DNA of 64,000 nucleotides from Advenella mimigardefordensis DPN7 (GCF_000521505.1 NZ_CP003915.1:4216001-4280000), one strand, 5' to 3'. Positions 16,852 to 25,281 are shown, counted from the stretch's first letter. Notes: generated by a model not told the origin, from the letters alone. Numbers and translations: made by a program.

Positions 16852-17181
16852 TCATTTGGGCACAGGCAGAGTCGAAAAATAGGCAGCCAGGCGGTCAATT
16901 TCATCTGTGGTCAGGCCGCGGGCATGCTGCGTCATCACATCGTGGTCGGCTTTGCTGGTGCGAAACGCCATCATGCGCGACTGAAATTGCGCAGCAGGCA
17001 TGCCTGCCAGGTTGGGTCTGCCTGATACACTGACGCCATTGGTACCATGGCAGGCCGCACAGGACGCGGCCAGAACTCGGATATGCAACTCAGATGGTGA
17101 GGTCTTCGCCATTGCCGCAGTGCTGCCCAACAGCAATGCCAGAATCCATAAGCGCGTAGTAATAGCCGTCCCGGTCATCAT
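16852..17181 (-). CDS. Small mono-haem c-type cytochrome (FccA-like)
   Basis: This 109-residue periplasmic protein has a signal peptide (RLWILALLLGSTAAMA) and one haem-binding motif CAACH (CxxCH), with downstream methionines such as AGMPAAQF and RMMAF as possible distal ligands. ATG 17181 follows TAGGGCTGAGA; an in-frame start at 17199 would overlap the upstream gene. It has the size of a class I cytochrome and precedes the FCSD flavoprotein gene, so it most likely takes electrons from FccB. The mono-haem form differs from the di-haem cytochrome subunit of some FCSDs. Confidence 0.87.
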   Translation of the reverse strand: MMTGTAITTRLWILALLLGSTAAMAKTSPSELHIRVLAASCAACHGTNGVSVSGRPNLAGMPAAQFQSRMMAFRTSKADHDVMTQHARGLTTDEIDRLAAYFSTLPVPK

Positions 17182-17189
17182 TCTCAGCC

Positions 17190-18125
17190 CTACTGCCATT
17201 CCATTTTCGGAAACAGCAGGTTTACATTACGCGGATTGATAATATCGAACAACTGCCATTTATCCTTCTCCTGCGCGGCCGCGTGCTGCATCACTTCGCT
17301 CATGTCCTGCCCCTTTTTGATGCCCTGTGCAATATCCGATTGCAGAGTCTGCAAATAACGTCGCTGTGCATCCCAGGCCGCGGCCTGGTCTTTCGGACTG
17401 GGGCCATGCCCAGGTATCAGCAGCGCCACCGGCTTCTGTTTGAGGGTGTCGATCGCCTGGATCCAGCCTTTGATGTCCCCATCAACGGATGGCGTGCGTT
17501 CTGTGAACAGCAAATCGCCGGTCCATAGTGTATCTGTCTGTTCATCCAGCACTGTCAGATCAGTGGTGCTGTGCGCAGCAGGCCAGCTTTGCAGCAGCAG
17601 CTTTCGGTTGCCCAGATCCAGCCGCTGCGGTTCGGTTATCCTGATCGTTGGCATGACAATCGTGTTCTTGCCGCCGTCAGCGCGAGCCGGTGCTTCGCGC
17701 AAATAGGTGTCCTGACTCTCATACATGACTGCGGCCAGTTGGGCATGCCCCACAAACTGCGGATGGATATGCGCATTGGCATCAGCAAACGCAGCATTGC
17801 CCAGGATATGATCGGGGTGCACGTGCGTATTGATAACATAGCGGATCGGCAAAGGCGTGACCCTGGCCACAGCCTGCGCCAGCGACTTGCCGATATCATA
17901 GGAGCCACCGGTATCAATCACCGCCACCGCTTCTTTTCCAACCACAAATCCGATATTGGCAATATCACCCTTGTAATCAGCGTCATCAAAATCCTGATGC
18001 GCCCCCTGATGTACATACACACCCGGGGCCACTTCATGCATGAGCAGCGGTTCCGCAGTGGCCAGGCTGCAGGCCACGGTTAACACGCATGACACAACGC
18101 ACCGAAAAATGCCGGGGCGCTTCAT
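17190..18125 (-). CDS. Secreted metallo-beta-lactamase-fold hydrolase (SoxH-like)
   Basis: The 311-residue protein has a Sec signal peptide (CVVSCVLTVACSLATA-EP) and an MBL-fold domain with the zinc motif NTHVHPDHILGNAAF (HxHxDH, about residues 99-113), a later histidine in AAHSTTDLTVL, and LLIPGHGPSPKD. Secreted MBL proteins of this group (SoxH and the quinoprotein-relay hydrolases) occur with SoxYZ-like carriers; their exact reaction is not settled, but hydrolysis of a sulfur conjugate on the carrier is a reasonable idea. Its ATG overlaps the SoxYZ stop as ATGA, so the two are translationally coupled. The stop lies eight bases before the cytochrome start. Confidence 0.85.
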   Translation of the reverse strand: MKRPGIFRCVVSCVLTVACSLATAEPLLMHEVAPGVYVHQGAHQDFDDADYKGDIANIGFVVGKEAVAVIDTGGSYDIGKSLAQAVARVTPLPIRYVINTHVHPDHILGNAAFADANAHIHPQFVGHAQLAAVMYESQDTYLREAPARADGGKNTIVMPTIRITEPQRLDLGNRKLLLQSWPAAHSTTDLTVLDEQTDTLWTGDLLFTERTPSVDGDIKGWIQAIDTLKQKPVALLIPGHGPSPKDQAAAWDAQRRYLQTLQSDIAQGIKKGQDMSEVMQHAAAQEKDKWQLFDIINPRNVNLLFPKMEWQ

Positions 18126-18919
18126 TGCACGGTCACTTCGGTTTCATGACTAAAGCGTTTGCCCTCGTTGTCCTCTGCGGATACGGTCAGTTTCCCACTT
18201 TTATCGGGCACAAAGAAGAACCGGAAATTCGGATCTTCACTAATACCAATGTACGTGTCCGCCTGCAAGACCGGTTTATCGTTAAAGCGAACGTCTATCT
18301 TATTAATGAAATAGGCCGGACGAAAACCTTGGCTCATCAGGTCGCGCTGCAGACCGGTGTTCATGGGATGGCGTATCATCAAACGCCCCTGTGCCGGCTT
18401 GCCGGCCTGAACGGGATCAATTGCAGCCAATTTCATTTGTCCGGCGGTTTTTCTGGCGGCGTCAGCATCGCCACCCACTGTGCCGCCACAGCCGCCCGAT
18501 GCCTTGACCGGCACGGCGTTGCGAAAATAGCGACCGTCGCTTGTTTCCGCAACAACGTGAACGTAATCATCTACCTCTAGCCGAATGCGGGTCGCAACAT
18601 CCACCTTGCCGCTTTCCGGCGTAAAGTGAAAGACAGCAGTCAGCGGTACAGGATTCTCCGGAACAACCACCGTTACGTTCTTGATATAGTCGTCCTTGGT
18701 GGACGGATAGTCTATGGAAAACGCAAACGGTACCTGTGCGCCGCTGGCCGCCCTTTTAGGCGCTTCAATATGGATAAAAGGGCCATCCTCCAGTTTTTTA
18801 CCGGCAAAAAAACTGCTGTTGACCTTATCCCACTCAGGAGCATTCACGCCGGCCAGCACGGGCGAAGGCAGTGCGATGATCATGGCAGAGCTGATCATCA
18901 TGACTGATTTGCGTAACAT
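18122..18919 (-). CDS. Fused SoxYZ-like sulfur carrier protein
   Basis: This 265-residue secreted protein joins a SoxY domain (residues about 25-150) to a SoxZ domain (about 170-265). The SoxY domain ends in the carrier-cysteine arm GGCGGTVGG, where sulfur intermediates attach; in free SoxY this arm is the C-terminus. The SoxZ part includes IRHPMNTGLQRDLMSQGF, the usual SoxZ opening. A signal peptide (SVMMISSAMIIALPSPVLA) is visible. ATG 18919 follows GGAGG; longer in-frame starts at 18961 and 18940 lack one. Fused SoxYZ proteins are known from quinoprotein-dehydrogenase-associated sets. Here the partners are MBL hydrolase, cytochrome and FCSD, and soxA, soxX, soxB and soxCD are absent from the window. 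Confidence 0.9.
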   Translation of the reverse strand: MLRKSVMMISSAMIIALPSPVLAGVNAPEWDKVNSSFFAGKKLEDGPFIHIEAPKRAASGAQVPFAFSIDYPSTKDDYIKNVTVVVPENPVPLTAVFHFTPESGKVDVATRIRLEVDDYVHVVAETSDGRYFRNAVPVKASGGCGGTVGGDADAARKTAGQMKLAAIDPVQAGKPAQGRLMIRHPMNTGLQRDLMSQGFRPAYFINKIDVRFNDKPVLQADTYIGISEDPNFRFFFVPDKSGKLTVSAEDNEGKRFSHETEVTVQ

Positions 18920-19159
18920 GTGAACCTCCTTAATGAACATGTTCCGTTCTCTGTATTTCACCTCTATGCGCTTGGCGCGTGAGGTACTTTTTTATAGTGT
19001 GATTTTATTGCGGTTCCAGACGGGCCGGACCGTGATTATTATGACAATATACATCTAATTTCCAAGGGGAAACAGGAACGTACAGATTGCAGGAAAAAGA
19101 GGAAAAATAACGGAGAACACGTGCGGGGTGTTATTGCATTTGCCGCGCCCATGGTCTGA

Positions 19160-19666
19160 TCAATGCAGCGAGCCCCAACGATGCACCGATGGTTCTGCCT
19201 GGGCCCACAGCCAGTACCGTCCGTTCTTGCACACATCCAGCGTGTACCAATGTTCTGTGGGTTTGTCGTCGACTATGTCTTCTACTGAAAAAAGGGCTTT
19301 TTTGCAGGTCGTCAATGCATTGACCGATTCACTTACCACAATGGTGCGACCCTTGTTATTGCCGTAAGGGATCGGCTGTTCAACCTGCCAGCGCCGCTCT
19401 TCGCCGGGAACACTCTGCGCAATTGCATTTGCGATTTCCTGCTGTTCCGCTGCACTGAACCGCTTCATCACATATTTGACACCGGCATCTACCGCTGCGT
19501 TGGTGGCCACTGCGACCGTCAGACCCCAAGCGGGATTGCCGGTTACCGAAGAGGTTGCAGCACCGGCAGTAATCCCCGGCAACGTGGCAAGCATCGAACA
19601 ACCAGTAAGACAGGCAGAGGCATAAACGCTGCCTATGACAATTGCAAATTTGGCACTTAGGCGCAT
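19160..19666 (-). CDS. Paralogous lipoprotein A (unknown function)
   Basis: The 168-residue product has a lipoprotein signal with lipobox LTGC (cysteine 23) and a glycine/alanine-rich hydrophobic stretch (TAGAATSSVTGNPAWG), then a polar domain ending in VCKNGRYWLWAQAEPSVHRW. It is a clear paralogue of the adjacent gene: both have 168 residues, a central T/E-CK-x8-VED/VDS segment and a C-terminal CK-x-G-x2-W-x-WA-x-AEP-x-V-x-RWG pattern. The start overlaps the upstream stop by one base (TAATG), so they are co-translated. I do not recognise the family or function. The mature protein would be anchored in the inner or outer membrane. Confidence 0.8.
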   Translation of the reverse strand: MRLSAKFAIVIGSVYASACLTGCSMLATLPGITAGAATSSVTGNPAWGLTVAVATNAAVDAGVKYVMKRFSAAEQQEIANAIAQSVPGEERRWQVEQPIPYGNNKGRTIVVSESVNALTTCKKALFSVEDIVDDKPTEHWYTLDVCKNGRYWLWAQAEPSVHRWGSLH

Positions 19667-20172
19667 TACTGCAACGCTCCCCAGCGACTGACCGCCGGTT
19701 CCGCCGTGGCCCAGGCCCAGCGCGGGCCGTCCTTGCAGATCGAGGCTACATAAAACTCATTACGCGGCATTGAATTTTCTTCACTGTCTACCGAATAGAC
19801 AATTTCCTTGCATTCCAGCAAGCCCTGACTGATCACACGACTGACGGTAACGCGCCCCTGCTCATTGGGTTCCATCGGAATAGAGTGAATCGACTTCCAG
19901 TTGGCCACGTCACCTTCCTTCAGGCCGCCTGCGGCAGTGGCAATCACTTCCTGAGTATAGCCATGCATTTCACGCTGCACATATTGCACAGCGGAGCGGG
20001 TGGCCGCCTGAACGCCAACGCCGATACCAGTGGTGACCGCAGCATTATCCGTGACTTTTTGAGCGAGCGCAGCGCCGGCGATCCCCGCCCCCGCCGACGA
20101 GCCTTCCAGCACCAGCGACTGGCAACCGGCCAGTCCCATCACAAGTGACATTCCCAGCAATTTGACCGCCAT
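19666..20172 (-). CDS. Paralogous lipoprotein B (unknown function)
   Basis: From ATG 20172 the product has 168 residues, the same length as its neighbour, with a lipobox LAGC after VKLLGMSLVMG. A glycine-rich hydrophobic segment (GSSAGAGIAGAALAQ) precedes the conserved domain, and the end SICKDGPRWAWATAEPAVSRW mirrors the paralogue. A longer in-frame start at 20274 exists, but the extra 34 residues would put the lipobox too far inside. No good Shine-Dalgarno precedes either start. The two genes arose by tandem duplication and form a two-gene operon. The function is unknown. Confidence 0.78.
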   Translation of the reverse strand: MAVKLLGMSLVMGLAGCQSLVLEGSSAGAGIAGAALAQKVTDNAAVTTGIGVGVQAATRSAVQYVQREMHGYTQEVIATAAGGLKEGDVANWKSIHSIPMEPNEQGRVTVSRVISQGLLECKEIVYSVDSEENSMPRNEFYVASICKDGPRWAWATAEPAVSRWGALQ

Positions 20173-20420
20173 CCGGAGGCGACACAGATACGCCGTGCAG
20201 CCTGAGTGCTCCGGAGGCGCCCTGAACACAAGGGATGAAAAGTCATGCAAAACATTTAATTTGTGCAAAATCATGTACTTATGATGATTTATTGATAAAG
20301 CACATTATATTGCCATCAGACACAGATTGAACATCAAGAACCGTTAGGAAGTTGTAATCAGATGTTGGCGCAGACCATGTGCCACTGGCCACAAAACAGC
20401 GCGATTACCAGGCGTAACAG

Positions 20421-21350
20421 TTATCCTGCTTGCCTATTTTGTGTACCGGCTGCTGCTGTTTGGCGTTCATGACAATAGTCCCGGAACAACTGCAGCGAGG
20501 CCATATTCCGGTTGGCCATGGTCGCCATGACAATGCGCGAATCCACCCGGGCGCCGGTGATGGCTCGGAAAGCAACGCCCGGTGGACTGCTTTTGCGGTA
20601 GATACTGGGCACAATGGATACCCCCAGTCCGGCCGCCACCAGGGCCAGCGTGGTACTGTTTTCCCGCACCTGTTGCACGATTCGCGGCACAAACCCGGCT
20701 GCCGTCGCGATGCTGGAAATATGTTCGAACAGACCGCAACCCAGCGCACTGGGAAACAGAATAAAATCCTCATCGGCCAGAGTGTCGATGGGCACGGGCT
20801 CTGGCACAAGCGATGAATCCTCCTGCCCGGCCGTGACCAGCATCAGCTCGTCATACCATAGTGCCAGGGTCTGGATACTGCGCGGCGGCTGAAAATTGAG
20901 CGCAGGTCGTAAAAAACCAATATCAATGTCATTGTCGTTCAACGCGATAATCTGCTCGCCCGTCGACATATGCTGAAGATCAATTTCAATGCCAGGGTAA
21001 AGGCGCGTGAAGCCCTGTATCAGTTTGGGAAAATCTTCGAACAGGGGAACGGATGCCGTAAATGCCAAACGTAATTTCCCAACCTTACCGTCCAGCGTCC
21101 AGGCGCATAGCTCTTTGGCACCGGCATAGCGTTCCAGGATGGCCAGCGCCTCGCGATAGAAAAGACGACCGGCGTGGGTCAGTGCAACCGAACGGCGCGT
21201 GCGATCAAACAACTGAACATTCAGATCCTGCTCCAGCAGTTTGATCTGCTGGCTCAGCGGCGGCTGGCTGATATGCAGACGCTGTGCCGCCTTGCTAAAG
21301 CTCAGCGTCTGGGCCACCGCCACAAAATAATTAAGTTGCCTGAAATCCAT
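20421..21350 (-). CDS. LysR family regulator, divergent from the 4-oxalomesaconate genes
   Basis: The 309-residue protein starts with a typical LysR helix-turn-helix (MDFRQLNYFVAVAQTLSFSK, then AAQRLHISQPPLSQQIKLLE) and has the LysR substrate-binding fold after residue 90 (LRLAFTASVPLFEDFP, GLGVSIVPSIYRKSS). It is divergent from the Bug/PIG-L/RraA genes with a 135-base AT-rich gap, the standard arrangement for a LysR activator of a catabolic operon. A role like that of GalR in gallate degradation is plausible, but the inducer is not known. Confidence 0.9.
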   Translation of the reverse strand: MDFRQLNYFVAVAQTLSFSKAAQRLHISQPPLSQQIKLLEQDLNVQLFDRTRRSVALTHAGRLFYREALAILERYAGAKELCAWTLDGKVGKLRLAFTASVPLFEDFPKLIQGFTRLYPGIEIDLQHMSTGEQIIALNDNDIDIGFLRPALNFQPPRSIQTLALWYDELMLVTAGQEDSSLVPEPVPIDTLADEDFILFPSALGCGLFEHISSIATAAGFVPRIVQQVRENSTTLALVAAGLGVSIVPSIYRKSSPPGVAFRAITGARVDSRIVMATMANRNMASLQLFRDYCHERQTAAAGTQNRQAG

Positions 21351-21485
21351 GCTATTCGAAAATCATATAAATAGAAGATTTAAATAATATTAGACCATAT
21401 AAGTCTGCTGGGGGAAAATATCCGTTATCCCCCGTGCCAGCAGTCAAGTGTATGACGGCACTATATAACGATCAGGAGACTCGAT

Positions 21486-22469
21486 ATGACTTATTCTAAT
21501 CCCGGCAGGCGCATCACACTTGCCCTGACCACAACAGCCCTTCTTAGCGGCGCAACCGCCGCCGTTGCCGCCGATTATCCCGACCATGCCATCACCGTTG
21601 TGGTTCCCTATTCTCCAGGCGGCGGCGTCGATATTGTCACGCGCATTGTGACCAAAGCCATGTCCGACGAACTGAAGCAGCCCATTATTGTGGACAACCG
21701 TCCGGGCGGCGGAACCAATATCGGCATGGCTTATGCAGCCAGAGCCAAGCCGGATGGCTATACCCTGTATATGGCATCCAATACTCTCACCACCAACAAA
21801 GCCCTGTATGCCAAACTGGACTTTGACCCGGCAACGGCATTTGCACCCATCGGTAAAATCGGCGATGCGCCACTGGTGGTAGTTGTTACCAAAGACTCAC
21901 CATACAAAACATTGGGCGAGCTGGTTGAATATGGCAAACAGCATGCCGGTGAGCTCACTTTCGGCACTGCCGGCACCGGCAGCTCGGGCCATATGGCAAG
22001 TGAATTACTGCTGCGCAAAGCGGGCTTCAAGGCCTTGCATGTACCCTATAAAGGCGGTTCACCGGCCATCACAGACTTGCTGGGCGGACGCCTGTCGTTC
22101 ATGGCGATCAATCCACTGGAAGTCATTTCTCATATCAAATCCGGCGCACTGCGCCCGCTTGCTGTCCTGAGCAGCAAGCCTACCGTTTTACTGCCGGATC
22201 TGACAACGGCTGAAAAAGCCGGAGTACAGGGGGCCGATGCGACCGTTTGGTGGGGACTGGTCGCCCCGGCCGGCACACCGGACGCAGCAGTAGAGAAGCT
22301 CAACAGTGCGCTGAACAACGCCCTGAAAAAAGACGACATTATTCAGAGCCTGGCCAAGCTGGGCGCCACACCTGCCGGGGGTACACCTGCACAATTTGAT
22401 GCCTTTATTAAAAAGGATAGCGCTTCCATGGCCGACCTGGTCAAGAGCGCCGGTATCAAAGTGGACTGA
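21486..22469 (+). CDS. Bug-family (TctC-type) periplasmic solute-binding protein
   Basis: This 327-residue precursor has a signal peptide (LALTTTALLSGATAAVAA-DYPD) and the Bug signature ITVVVPYSPGGGVDIVTRIV, IIVDNRPGGGTNIGM, GTAGTGSSGHMASELL and HVPYKGGSPAITDLLGG. Bug proteins bind carboxylates for tripartite tricarboxylate transporters or act as sensors, and are strongly expanded in Alcaligenaceae. No TctA/TctB membrane partners are nearby. It starts the operon with the PIG-L and RraA genes, so the ligand may be an aromatic acid or its ring-cleavage product. AGGAG precedes ATG 21486. Confidence 0.92.
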   Translation: MTYSNPGRRITLALTTTALLSGATAAVAADYPDHAITVVVPYSPGGGVDIVTRIVTKAMSDELKQPIIVDNRPGGGTNIGMAYAARAKPDGYTLYMASNTLTTNKALYAKLDFDPATAFAPIGKIGDAPLVVVVTKDSPYKTLGELVEYGKQHAGELTFGTAGTGSSGHMASELLLRKAGFKALHVPYKGGSPAITDLLGGRLSFMAINPLEVISHIKSGALRPLAVLSSKPTVLLPDLTTAEKAGVQGADATVWWGLVAPAGTPDAAVEKLNSALNNALKKDDIIQSLAKLGATPAGGTPAQFDAFIKKDSASMADLVKSAGIKVD

Positions 22470-22518
22470 GCATTGCCGCTACGCTTTTAAATCGCAACGC
22501 ATTTTACGGAAGTTTGTC

Positions 22519-23232
22519 ATGCAACAAAAAACCGCATTGATTGTTAGTGCTCACGCCGCCGATTTCGTGTGGCGCGCGGGCGGCGCTGTCGCCCTTTACG
22601 CCAGCAGAGGCTGGAATGTGCATATTTTATGCCTGTCTTTTGGCGAGCGCGGAGAGTCGGCCAAACTATGGAAAGACCCGACCATCACGCTTGACGCGGT
22701 CAAGCAGGTGCGTCGCGCCGAAGCAGAAAAGGCGGCGGCCATTCTGGGGGCATCGGTCGAATTTCTGGATTGTGGTGACTACCCGCTGCGGGTCAGCGAT
22801 GAGATTCTCATGGGTATTGCCGACCGCTATCGTTCATTGCGACCGGAATTTGTCCTTACCCATTCGTTTCGCGATCCCTATAATTTCGATCACCCCTTTG
22901 CCAATCACCTGGCGCTGGAGGCGCGTGTGATCGCGCAGGCACATGGCCACCGACCCGATGTGCCGGTTATTGGCGCGCCCCCGGTTTTTCTGTTTGAACC
23001 CCACCAGCCGGAACAATGCGAGTGGAAGCCCGAGATGTTCCTGGATATTTCATCTGTGTGGGAGAAAAAATATGAAGCGTTCAAAACCATGGATGCGCAA
23101 GAGCACCTGTGGGAGTACTACACACGCGTCGGCCTGCAACGTGGCGCACAGGCGGCGCGCAACAGTGGACAGAAAATAAAGTATGCTGAAGCCTACCAAT
23201 GCGTTTATCCGCGCGTCGCAGACGCCTTTTGA
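22519..23232 (+). CDS. galB: PIG-L family protein, probable 4-oxalomesaconate hydratase (GalB-like)
   Basis: The 237-residue product belongs to the PIG-L (LmbE) zinc fold. VSAHAADFVWRAGGAVALYA at residues 9-28 resembles GalB of Pseudomonas putida, which hydrates 4-oxalomesaconate to 4-carboxy-4-hydroxy-2-oxoadipate, rather than deacetylases. CLSFGERGESAKLW and THSFRDPYNFDHPFANHLA (His/Asp zinc ligands) also match that group. ATG 22519 follows ACGGAAG. It lies 23 bases before the RraA-like aldolase gene, which catalyses the following step in the pathway. The ring-cleavage dioxygenase and tautomerase are not in this window. Confidence 0.8.
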   Translation: MQQKTALIVSAHAADFVWRAGGAVALYASRGWNVHILCLSFGERGESAKLWKDPTITLDAVKQVRRAEAEKAAAILGASVEFLDCGDYPLRVSDEILMGIADRYRSLRPEFVLTHSFRDPYNFDHPFANHLALEARVIAQAHGHRPDVPVIGAPPVFLFEPHQPEQCEWKPEMFLDISSVWEKKYEAFKTMDAQEHLWEYYTRVGLQRGAQAARNSGQKIKYAEAYQCVYPRVADAF

Positions 23233-23255
23233 CCGGTGGCATCAGGAGACTATTC

Positions 23256-24185
23256 ATGACAATGATCAACAGCCATTTCGTTCGCCCCTCTGCAGAACAG
23301 ATTAAAACAGCGCGACAGTTTGCAGCATCCATTCTGGCCGATGCTGCCGGTCGGCGCGGCGCCCTGGACGGACGGATTCAGCCACTCGCTTCACATATGC
23401 AATTATGCGGCCCGGCATTCACGGTCGAGGTACGCCCGGGTGACAACCTGATGATTCACGCCGCACTGGTGCTGGCCCGCCCGGGTGATGTACTGGTCAT
23501 CGACGGCCAGGCGGACACGCGTGCCGCTCTCATGGGTGAACTCATGTGCAGCCATGCAGTTGCTGCGGGCCTGGGGGGAGTGGTCGTGGACGGTGCCATA
23601 CGGGATCGCAGCGAACTGCGCGAAAACGCTTTTCCGGTGTTTGCCTGCGCCAGCAATCCAAATGGGCCAAGCAAAAGTCTTCCGGGTCGCATCGGCCATC
23701 CGGTGTCGGTGGGTGGCGTCACGGTCAGCCCCGGCGATCTGGTCTGCGCGGATCAGGATGGCGTGGTCATCGTTCCCCGACAGGACATTGATACAGTGCT
23801 GGATGCTGCGCAAAAAAAGATCGCAACCGAACAAAAACGCAGAGACGATATCGCCAGCGGCAATCTTATCTATGGCTGGCTGGAGCAGACCCTCAGGAAC
23901 GTAGGGGCCATTGCGGACGACGACAGCCTGGCAGCCATGGTCAGCCGTTTCAAGGAAAAAACTAAAGCAAAATACCGCCAGGCGCGTACCTTACATCGCG
24001 CCTGGCGCTGGACATGCCTGGTTTGCCTGGTTTGCCTGGTTTGCCTGGTTTGCCTGGTTTGCCTGGTTTGCCTGGTTTGCCGGGTATGCCAAGTGAGCCA
24101 GGTATGCCAGCCGGTGTATCACATTCGCCATAAGCACGGCGATTACTTCTTCATGTCCACCGTTGCAATCAGACCCTTGAAATAG
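23256..24185 (+). CDS. RraA-family protein, probable 4-carboxy-4-hydroxy-2-oxoadipate aldolase with an aberrant C-terminal extension
   Basis: Residues 1 to about 240 form a normal RraA/HMG-CHA aldolase: [36 protein letters not shown] (the metal/substrate motif DGAIRD) and [20 protein letters not shown]. The enzyme would split 4-carboxy-4-hydroxy-2-oxoadipate to pyruvate and oxaloacetate, after the GalB-like hydratase. AGGAG precedes ATG 23256. Family members end near residue 230-240. Here the frame continues through a perfect 11-bp hairpin (23976-24007), then seven perfect 9-bp repeats read as Cys-Leu-Val, and ends inside the convergent Bug gene, adding about 69 residues. This looks like loss of the original stop codon or a frameshift close to it. 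Confidence 0.8.
   Translation: MTMINSHFVRPSAEQIKTARQFAASILADAAGRRGALDGRIQPLASHMQLCGPAFTVEVRPGDNLMIHAALVLARPGDVLVIDGQADTRAALMGELMCSHAVAAGLGGVVVDGAIRDRSELRENAFPVFACASNPNGPSKSLPGRIGHPVSVGGVTVSPGDLVCADQDGVVIVPRQDIDTVLDAAQKKIATEQKRRDDIASGNLIYGWLEQTLRNVGAIADDDSLAAMVSRFKEKTKAKYRQARTLHRAWRWTCLVCLVCLVCLVCLVCLVCLVCRVCQVSQVCQPVYHIRHKHGDYFFMSTVAIRPLK
23976..24007. terminator. 11-bp hairpin inside the RraA reading frame (possible former terminator)
   Basis: CGCCAGGCGCG (23976-23986) and CGCGCCTGGCG (23997-24007) form a perfect stem with a 10-base loop. It lies where the aldolase gene would be expected to end. No T-run follows, so it is not a complete rho-independent terminator. It supports the view that the coding region once stopped before this point. 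Confidence 0.45.
24015..24086. repeat. 9-bp tandem repeat (seven perfect copies plus one degenerate)
   Basis: The unit TGCCTGGTT is repeated seven times without error at 24015-24077, and an eighth copy (TGCCGGGTA) follows at 24078-24086. Looser copies (TGCCAAGTG, AGCCAGGTA) continue to about 24104. Because 9 is divisible by 3, copy-number change keeps the RraA frame open and adds Cys-Leu-Val triplets. Such arrays expand and contract by replication slippage. Confidence 0.95.
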
Positions 24186-25102
24186 TCGGACTGCTGCGCC
24201 ATAAATTGAGCGAACGCAGGCCCATCCTGATATGACACGGCCAGATTGGCGTGAGCCATGCCATCCTTGAATTTTGGGTCGTCCACAATTTTCTTACTCA
24301 CCTCACGCAGCCGCGCCACCACATCGTCAGGCGTATTTCTGGGTACGCCCAATCCACGCCACGTACCTACCGTCACATTGATTCCGCTTTCCTTTAATGT
24401 CGGCACGGCCGCGTATTCTCCGGCAAGGCGCGCATCTGTCATCACGCCCAGCATACGCAACTGGCCTGATTCTATATAAGGTTTGACTTCCACCGGGCTG
24501 ACAACAATCGCCTGTACATGCCCGCCAAGCAACGCCGTGACGCTGGGTGCGGCCCCCTGGAAAGAAATATTATTGAAGGTCACCTGCTGATCGCGTTCGA
24601 TCGCTGCGGCAGCCAGATGCCAGATGGTGCCAACCCCGGCATTGCCCAGGGACACTTCTCCCGGTTTCTGCTTCGCCGCAGCAAGCAGATCCTGTACATT
24701 TTTCCACGGTGCATCCGACTTCACCACAATCGTACCGGGATCGCCATTGAGCCGTGCAATCGGCACAAAATCCTGTTCCGTAAAAGGGATCATCTTCAAA
24801 TGCGGCAAAATCGCCAGTTCCGAGATAAGTACAGCTACCTTGTACCCATCCGGTTTGGCACGCCGTACCTCACCCATGCCGATACCGCCGCCAGCGCCAG
24901 GTTTATTACTGACAACAAATGGCTGCGGCATATATTTGGACGATACCTCGGCAATCACCCTTGCCATTAAATCGGTGCCGCCACCCGGAGACGAAGGCAC
25001 AATCAACTCGACAGGATGGTCGGGATAGTCGGCATACGCCTGCGCGCAGGTCATGCCGACCGCGGCGACAACAAGCAGCTTTACTAAGTGTGTCAATTTC
25101 AT
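24143..25102 (-). CDS. Bug-family (TctC-type) periplasmic solute-binding protein
   Basis: The 319-residue precursor has a signal peptide (LVKLLVVAAVGMTCAQAYA-DYPD) and Bug motifs VELIVPSSPGGGTDLMARVI, NKPGAGGGIGMGEV, LGNAGVGTIWHLAAAAIE and FQGAAPSVTALLGG. It lies downstream of the SDR/dehydratase/FadR genes on the same strand, 179 bases away, and is likely their sugar-acid binding protein. Its 3' end overlaps the RraA extension by 43 bases on the opposite strand. No TctAB partners are nearby. Confidence 0.92.
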   Translation of the reverse strand: MKLTHLVKLLVVAAVGMTCAQAYADYPDHPVELIVPSSPGGGTDLMARVIAEVSSKYMPQPFVVSNKPGAGGGIGMGEVRRAKPDGYKVAVLISELAILPHLKMIPFTEQDFVPIARLNGDPGTIVVKSDAPWKNVQDLLAAAKQKPGEVSLGNAGVGTIWHLAAAAIERDQQVTFNNISFQGAAPSVTALLGGHVQAIVVSPVEVKPYIESGQLRMLGVMTDARLAGEYAAVPTLKESGINVTVGTWRGLGVPRNTPDDVVARLREVSKKIVDDPKFKDGMAHANLAVSYQDGPAFAQFMAQQSDYFKGLIATVDMKK

Positions 25103-25281
25103 TCTTGTCTCCTTCCTGTTTACGAGTCACGGGGCGGACGGCGGTTGCCTTCTATCCCGTGTTCGTATTTTTCATGGGTCACCGCAGCATATCCGTTTTG
25201 CCTGCTCACCTCGATATGCAACGACGCACCGCCTTATCTGATGCACCGCCTTATCTGTTAAGGCCCTCACTGTTAGCGCCC

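Noticed and set aside
18961..18990. Hairpin with T-run (CCTC...GAGG then TACTTTTTT) considered as terminator
   Set aside because: The T-run lies on the plus strand, but no plus-strand gene ends nearby; it may be chance or part of the soxYZ leader.
24015..24104. Repeat array considered as CRISPR
   Set aside because: The units are 9 bp and contiguous without spacers; it is a simple tandem repeat.
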